A DNA stretch of 64,000 nucleotides from Kitasatospora xanthocidica (lineage in GTDB: Bacteria > Actinomycetota > Actinomycetes > Streptomycetales > Streptomycetaceae): contig NZ_BNBY01000006.1 of the NCBI RefSeq assembly GCF_014656195.1, positions 377,301 to 441,300 of the forward strand. The letters are read 5' to 3'. The notes below the pieces were generated by a model. It saw only the letters and a program-made list of their open reading frames with translations, did not search any database and was not told the origin of the DNA. Of this stretch, positions 60,438-64,000 are shown piece by piece (position 1 is the first letter of the stretch; the number at the start of each line of letters is the position of its first letter). The position numbers and the translations under genes were made by a program.

Positions 60438-61290
60438 GCCTGTCGTTCATTTCCTTCATGATCGAGCGAATGTGATCCCGTGACTCGCTCTCTTGGAGCG
60501 CGACGGCCTCGATGCGCTCCAAGGTTGCGCGATAGCCCGCCAGCTGGGCGGGTGAGTCGAAGATGTGGGAGCCATGAGACGAGTCGGCCTGGACCGTGTC
60601 CAGCTCTGGTACCGGTCCCTCCGCATAGAGCAGGTTCTCACTGGGGCCGGGGAAGTTGGCTGTCGCAAAGGGCACGACTCGCAATGAGACGGCTGGGCGT
60701 TCGGAGTCCCGGATGAGGGATTCGAGCTGCTCCCTGAGCACCGTGGGCCCGCCGTACTGGATGCGCAACGCCGCTTCGTGGACGAGTGCTGTGTACGGCG
60801 TTTCGCCGGCCTGGATGATCTGCTGCCTCCGCAGCCGGAACTTCACTCGGCGATCGACCTCTCGCTCGGGGAGAGGGGTGAACCCTGTCGCGAACACCGC
60901 GGTCGCATACGAGTTCGTCTGCAGCAGTCCCGGGATGATGCCGATGGTGAAGCTCTTGAGCCGCTTCGCGCGTCCTTCGATCTCCGCGACATCGATCGGG
61001 GCGGCTGCGAGTGTCGTTCGATACTCATCCCACCAGGCCGAGTCCCGCTCCCTGGCCATGTCGGCGAGTGCTTCGACCAGAGGCGCGTTGGCGCACATGC
61101 AGGCTTCCGCGATCTCGTGCAGGCGAGCCACGCTGACGGCCGACTTTCCGATCTCCATCTGACTCACCAGTGCGGGAGTCACCCCGAGCAGCCTGGCGAG
61201 GTGGCTGCCGCCGAAGCCGGCCTGCTCTCTCATCCTTCGCAGTTCGGCGCCGAGACGTCGCTGGCGAAGGGTGGGGATTCGAAGGGCCAT
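60430..61290 (-). CDS. XRE family regulator with DUF5753 (WhiJ-like)
   Basis: 286 residues. HTH at about 10-65 (RRLGAELRRMREQAGFGGSH, LARLLGVTPALVSQMEIGKS) followed by the DUF5753 domain (FTIGIIPGLLQTNSYATAVF, ALVHEAALRIQYGGPTVLRE). It forms an operon with the DUF397 gene downstream and is divergent from a HATPase gene: the three-part cluster typical of WhiJ/AbaA-type loci that influence development and antibiotic production. ATG 61290. The shared promoter region holds an AT-rich palindrome. Confidence 0.9.
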   Translation of the reverse strand: MALRIPTLRQRRLGAELRRMREQAGFGGSHLARLLGVTPALVSQMEIGKSAVSVARLHEIAEACMCANAPLVEALADMARERDSAWWDEYRTTLAAAPIDVAEIEGRAKRLKSFTIGIIPGLLQTNSYATAVFATGFTPLPEREVDRRVKFRLRRQQIIQAGETPYTALVHEAALRIQYGGPTVLREQLESLIRDSERPAVSLRVVPFATANFPGPSENLLYAEGPVPELDTVQADSSHGSHIFDSPAQLAGYRATLERIEAVALQESESRDHIRSIMKEMNDRHE

Positions 61291-61401
61291 GGCGTCCTCT
61301 CTGCTGGTGCTGAGGCCAGTGTGCCGTGCAGGTCGCCAGCGGATCCATCTGGGAGCAGGGGGCGCGCGTTCCCCCATGGGGAGGAACCTTCTCCCATCCG
61401 G

Positions 61402-61413
61402 CTTTAATTAAAG
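61402..61413. promoter_or_regulatory. AT-rich palindrome CTTTAATTAAAG in the divergent promoter
   Basis: A perfect 12-bp palindrome, strikingly AT-rich for this genome, 112 nt upstream of the XRE gene start. Likely part of the promoter or an operator for the XRE regulator. Confidence 0.5.
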
Positions 61414-61595
61414 AGTCGATCGGCTATCGTCATCCTCAGCTCGATCCGACGGATCGTCAGTAATGCCTGCATCCAGGGCAGTAGGCGCCTGCTGCCCTCG
61501 CGCGCCGCAGAGCAGCCATGCCCCGGCCTGGCTCACGGCGACGACCGTCATCCCTCCCTCTTCTCTCCCCACACCACAGCCTCACGGAGGTTCCC

Positions 61596-61961
61596 GTGTG
61601 CATCCGTAACACCCCCTCGCTCACCCTCTCCCGGCAGGCCCTCCGGGATGCCATGACTCGCAGCGGCGGCTGGGACGCCGAGGTTATCTTCAACGCCGAA
61701 CTCGCCTTGATGGAGCTCATCTCCAACGCGTGGCGCCACGCCGACACCCCCGCGCCCGTCGTCTGGTTCTCCATCCTCGACCGCACCCTCCGCGTCACCG
61801 TCTCCGACGAGAGCGACGCCCTGCCCCAGCAGCGAACCCCCACCGACCTCGCCGAGCACGGGCGGGGCCTCCAGCTGGTGGAGGGCCTCACCCACCGCTG
61901 GGGCGTCGACCCCCAGAAGCGCGGCAAGACCACCTGGTACGAGCTGGACTCCCTCGCGTGA
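61596..61961 (+). CDS. RsbW-like ATP-binding protein (HATPase_c_2)
   Basis: 121 residues from GTG 61596 with GGAGG 6 nt upstream. GHKL ATPase motifs: N box AELALMELISNAWRHAD, G1-like VTVSDESDA and G2 EHGRGLQLVEGLTHRWG. This is the short anti-sigma-like serine kinase family that accompanies XRE/DUF397 genes in streptomycetes. Its stop overlaps the next gene's GTG (GTGA), starting a three-gene coupled run. Confidence 0.88.
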   Translation: MCIRNTPSLTLSRQALRDAMTRSGGWDAEVIFNAELALMELISNAWRHADTPAPVVWFSILDRTLRVTVSDESDALPQQRTPTDLAEHGRGLQLVEGLTHRWGVDPQKRGKTTWYELDSLA

Positions 61962-62209
61962 CCCGCGACCCCATCGCGCCGGACGACCCCAGGACGCGCG
62001 ACTACACCGAACCCCAGATCACCACGCTTCTCGGCGAGTTGCACCGGCGCGGCCTGCCGCACGGGCTCCTCTGGGGCTCCGCCGCGGCCGGCGAGACCAC
62101 CCTCGACGGCCGCATCCTGGTCGACTTCGGCAACGCGCCGGTGAGCACTCTGCTCAACCTCCTCCACCTGCTCCGCGACCTGGAGCGGGACGAGCCGTGG
62201 CACCGGTGA
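61958..62209 (+). CDS. Small hypothetical protein
   Basis: 83 residues from GTG 61958, overlapping the HATPase stop by 4 nt. It is soluble and acidic at the start (TRDPIAPDDPRTRDYTEPQI), with TLLGELHRRGLPHGLLWG and LVDFGNAPVSTLLNLLHLLR. No domain recognised. Its stop overlaps the GTG of the following 40-residue gene. Confidence 0.7.
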   Translation: MTRDPIAPDDPRTRDYTEPQITTLLGELHRRGLPHGLLWGSAAAGETTLDGRILVDFGNAPVSTLLNLLHLLRDLERDEPWHR

Positions 62210-62328
62210 AGTTCTTCGTCGGCGCGGTCCTGGTCGCCCTCCTCGCCCTCGCGATCGCCACCGTGGCCCTCGGCGCCATCGCGACCCTCAAGATGCCCCG
62301 CCCCGAAGACCGCGACGAGCAGCGCTGA
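62206..62328 (+). CDS. 40-aa single-span membrane protein
   Basis: GTG 62206 overlaps the previous stop (GTGA). The peptide begins VKFFVGAVLVALLALAIATV, is hydrophobic to about residue 27, and ends in a charged tail KMPRPEDRDEQR. Missed by size cut-offs but supported by the coupled overlap and by the terminator 9 nt beyond its stop. Function unknown. Confidence 0.65.
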   Translation: MKFFVGAVLVALLALAIATVALGAIATLKMPRPEDRDEQR

Positions 62329-62337
62329 ACCATGCGA

Positions 62338-62366
62338 AGGCCCTCGCCCACCCCGGGCGAGGGCCT
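62338..62366 (+). terminator. 12-bp hairpin ending the HATPase gene run
   Basis: AGGCCCTCGCCC (62338-62349), loop ACCCC, perfect complement to 62366. Confidence 0.75.
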
Positions 62367-62504
62367 CGCGGGTGCCCTCTGTCAGCCGAGACACGGGATC
62401 GCCCTGTGCCCCAGGAACTGCTGAAGCCGGAGCCGCTGTGTGTGGTGCATGGGCAGCCCTTCAGGATCGCTCGGAATGACGAACTGAAGGTCGATGGACG
62501 CGTA

Positions 62505-63353
62505 TCAACCCAGGCGGGCCAGGGCGTCCGTCACAAGCAAGCGTGCTGCTGCGCCCCGCGCTGCCCCCTGCGAGAGTCGGTCAAAGGCTCGGGCATACAG
62601 GTCGACCTGGCTGGGCTGCGTGAGCGTTGAGGCGGCATCCAGGGTGTCCGCGTGGACCCTGGTGTCGTCGAAGATCGTGAAGGTCGGCATGGGCCACACG
62701 GTTCGCTGTGTCGCGAACGGGATGATGCCCACGGCGACGTTCGGGAGATCCATGACTCCGAGCAGGTGGCCGAGCTGCGCCGCCATGGTCTCGGCGCTGC
62801 ACACGCGATACCGCAGCACGGACTCCTCCAGCACGAAGGAGAAGCGGTGTGCGCCATTGCTCAACACCGCGTTGCGCTTCATGCGGGCCGCCACGGCGTC
62901 ACTCACGTCGTCCGGGGTTCCCCGGAAGTCCGCGATGGACGAGAGCAAGGCGGCGGCGTACCTGGGTGTTTGGAGGAATCCGGGGATCACGTCGGAGACG
63001 TAGACCCGGAACACGTTGGTCTGTCCGTACAGGTCTCCGGTCGACTCTTGCAGGCGACGGAGCCCACTCCGTTGGAGTCGTTTCCACTGCACGTGGGCGT
63101 CGGAGGACTGCCTATTGGCGGCTATGAGGTCAGGGGCTTGATCGTCGGCGTCACAGGCCTGGCACCAAGCTCTGATATCGGAGTCGGAGGGAGGAGTCTT
63201 GGCGTTTTCGATCCGAGATGACTTCGACTCCGACCAGCCGCACCTGACGGCCAGCTCCCGCCCGCTGATCCCTGCGTCCTTCCGAATCTCGCCCAGTCGG
63301 CCGGCAAGGGATTCGCGGGCCTTCTGGACGTTCGAAGAGGGATGTGCGGGCAA
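62505..63353 (-). CDS. XRE family regulator with DUF5753
   Basis: 282 residues from a TTG at 63353 with GAAGG about 8 nt upstream. The GTG at 63431 would overlap the upstream gene by 64 bp and has no ribosome site. HTH at about 15-70 (RLGEIRKDAGISGRELAVRC, GWSESKSSRIENAKTPPSDS), then DUF5753 (VYVSDVIPGFLQTPRYAAAL, VLEESVLRYRVCSAETMAAQ). Its partner here is a DUF6879 gene 14 nt upstream rather than DUF397. Both kinds of modules are frequent in streptomycetes. Target genes unknown. Confidence 0.85.
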   Translation of the reverse strand: MPAHPSSNVQKARESLAGRLGEIRKDAGISGRELAVRCGWSESKSSRIENAKTPPSDSDIRAWCQACDADDQAPDLIAANRQSSDAHVQWKRLQRSGLRRLQESTGDLYGQTNVFRVYVSDVIPGFLQTPRYAAALLSSIADFRGTPDDVSDAVAARMKRNAVLSNGAHRFSFVLEESVLRYRVCSAETMAAQLGHLLGVMDLPNVAVGIIPFATQRTVWPMPTFTIFDDTRVHADTLDAASTLTQPSQVDLYARAFDRLSQGAARGAAARLLVTDALARLG

Positions 63354-63367
63354 GGAGCTGGCCTTCG

Positions 63368-63883
63368 TCAGATCTCGTACTGATGGTGCGGAAGCGCTAG
63401 CTCCCAGACTGCTTCGAACGCGGTGGCGCACAGCTTCACGGTGCCGGGGTCTGTCGTGATCTCATCTTCGACCACGGCGCCGTCTCCGGAGAAGTGGTGA
63501 ACCCGGAGCAGGACACCATCGAACAGCCAGAAGTCGTTCCCCGGTAGGGGGAGACTCGTGGCCTGCCGCCGTGGCAGCCAGCGGACCTGCTCGCCCGCCG
63601 TGACGTTGGCGTGGGTGACGTAGTGCTCCCACCGGATGTACTCGGACACGGGTTCGGATACGACCCGAGCCCGACGGATGACCACACCCCGCGCCACGGC
63701 ATCCGTGATCAACTGGTCATAGGGGTGCCACCAGGACTGCCGGTCCTCCCAGTTGATCCGCTCACCGCGCTGCCACGCCTCGAACCGTTCCGTCGGGGCG
63801 TAGGAGTCGCGCAGCTCCAGATGGACGGCGGATCGGTGGCACTGCTCAAGCAGCTCAGCGAAGCTGGGCACGCTCGATGGCAT
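63368..63883 (-). CDS. DUF6879 family protein
   Basis: 171 residues from ATG 63883 (GGGAGG 6 nt upstream). Family pattern: SFAELLEQCHRSAVHLELRD, SYAPTERFEAWQRGE, RRARVVSEPVSEYIRWEHYV and the tail AFEAVWELALPHHQYEI. These proteins accompany XRE/DUF5753 regulators. The start lies inside the end of the preceding gene (29-bp overlap), and the downstream regulator gene follows closely, so one operon is likely. Confidence 0.85.
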   Translation of the reverse strand: MPSSVPSFAELLEQCHRSAVHLELRDSYAPTERFEAWQRGERINWEDRQSWWHPYDQLITDAVARGVVIRRARVVSEPVSEYIRWEHYVTHANVTAGEQVRWLPRRQATSLPLPGNDFWLFDGVLLRVHHFSGDGAVVEDEITTDPGTVKLCATAFEAVWELALPHHQYEI

Positions 63884-64000
63884 CACACGCCTCCCTGATC
63901 ATGGGCACCATCCGGGCCGGAAGCCTGACGATGGCCTCATTGTCGGGTACCGGTCCGTTTGCGGGGCTGCTTCGCTCGCATTCCGCCTGGGTCTCGGGGT
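63855..64000 (-). CDS. Partial hypothetical CDS running off the window
   Basis: An open frame enters from the right edge and ends at TGA 63855-63857. Its last 47 or so residues include NEAIVRLPARMVPMIREACD and end AIERAQLR. It overlaps the DUF6879 start by 29 bp in the same direction, consistent with a tightly packed operon. No family can be named from this fragment. Confidence 0.5.
   Translation of the reverse strand, partial: PETQAECERSSPANGPVPDNEAIVRLPARMVPMIREACDAIERAQLR

Overview
The window is high-GC (about 72-73%) actinomycete chromosome. Codon bias, frequent GTG/TTG starts, 4-nt GTGA/ATGA gene overlaps and the gene content point to the family Streptomycetaceae (Streptomyces or Kitasatospora). 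From memory, the order from the nucleoside transporter through afsQ1/afsQ2-sigQ, deoC, pnp, the acyl-CoA carboxylase genes, birA, adenylate cyclase and a GGDEF protein to hutH follows the conserved core region SCO488x-SCO493x of S. coelicolor. No rRNA, tRNA, CRISPR array or prophage was found. One short MITE-like element is present.

Layout. (1) 1-9 kb: end of a nucleoside ABC transporter operon (ATPase, two permeases, cdd), deoA, a Uma2-type nuclease gene, a divergent MFS/LysR pair, and add. (2) 9-13.6 kb: small secreted, PspC-like, sortase-anchored and membrane proteins, a PhzF-like enzyme and a VanZ-like protein. (3) 13.7-18.9 kb: AfsQ2/AfsQ1 two-component system with a lipoprotein, divergent sigQ with an AfsQ1-type box between them, and a uridine-kinase-like gene. 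(4) 19.2-26.6 kb: deoC followed by a full-length and a truncated, cysteine-free aldehyde dehydrogenase, then a phosphohexomutase and a purine nucleoside phosphorylase. (5) 26.8-33.3 kb: a probable poly-gamma-glutamate-type locus: a double-HAMP membrane protein, PgsB, PgsC, an NlpC/P60 enzyme, and a divergent unknown exported protein. (6) 33.3-43.5 kb: a MITE-like element, LpdA-type reductase, DeoR regulator, acyl-CoA carboxylase alpha, epsilon and beta subunits, Maf, the tiny MmpB gene, and biotin ligase. (7) 43.7-49.5 kb: adenylate cyclase, a GAF-GGDEF-GAF protein, and a TetR/macrolide-glycosyltransferase pair. (8) 49.7-59.1 kb: histidine utilisation (hutH; hutU - mini-ORF - M20 amidohydrolase - hutF; hutI) with an RpiR regulator. 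(9) 59.1-64 kb: small zinc-ribbon ORFs, a VOC protein and two XRE/DUF5753 regulatory modules (DUF397, HATPase and DUF6879 partners), with signs of local rearrangement.

How the genes work together. The nucleoside genes form a dispersed salvage and catabolism regulon. The four catabolic promoters (deoA, add, deoC, pnp) each carry the palindrome CTACGCGCGTAG or a one-base variant over the core promoter, and add, deoC and pnp look leaderless. The ALDH pair beside deoC fits oxidation of the acetaldehyde made by DeoC. The hut genes encode histidine breakdown through N-formylglutamate, with an M20 amidohydrolase as candidate for the final deformylation. Two nearly co-structured 26-codon mini-ORFs with an ERSER...AERSExGA peptide sit immediately upstream of, and overlap by 4 nt, the starts of the pspC-like gene and the hut amidohydrolase gene. 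They are the most puzzling element of the window.

Limits: all family calls come from reading translations, without alignment or database search. Promoters, operators and terminators are pattern matches.
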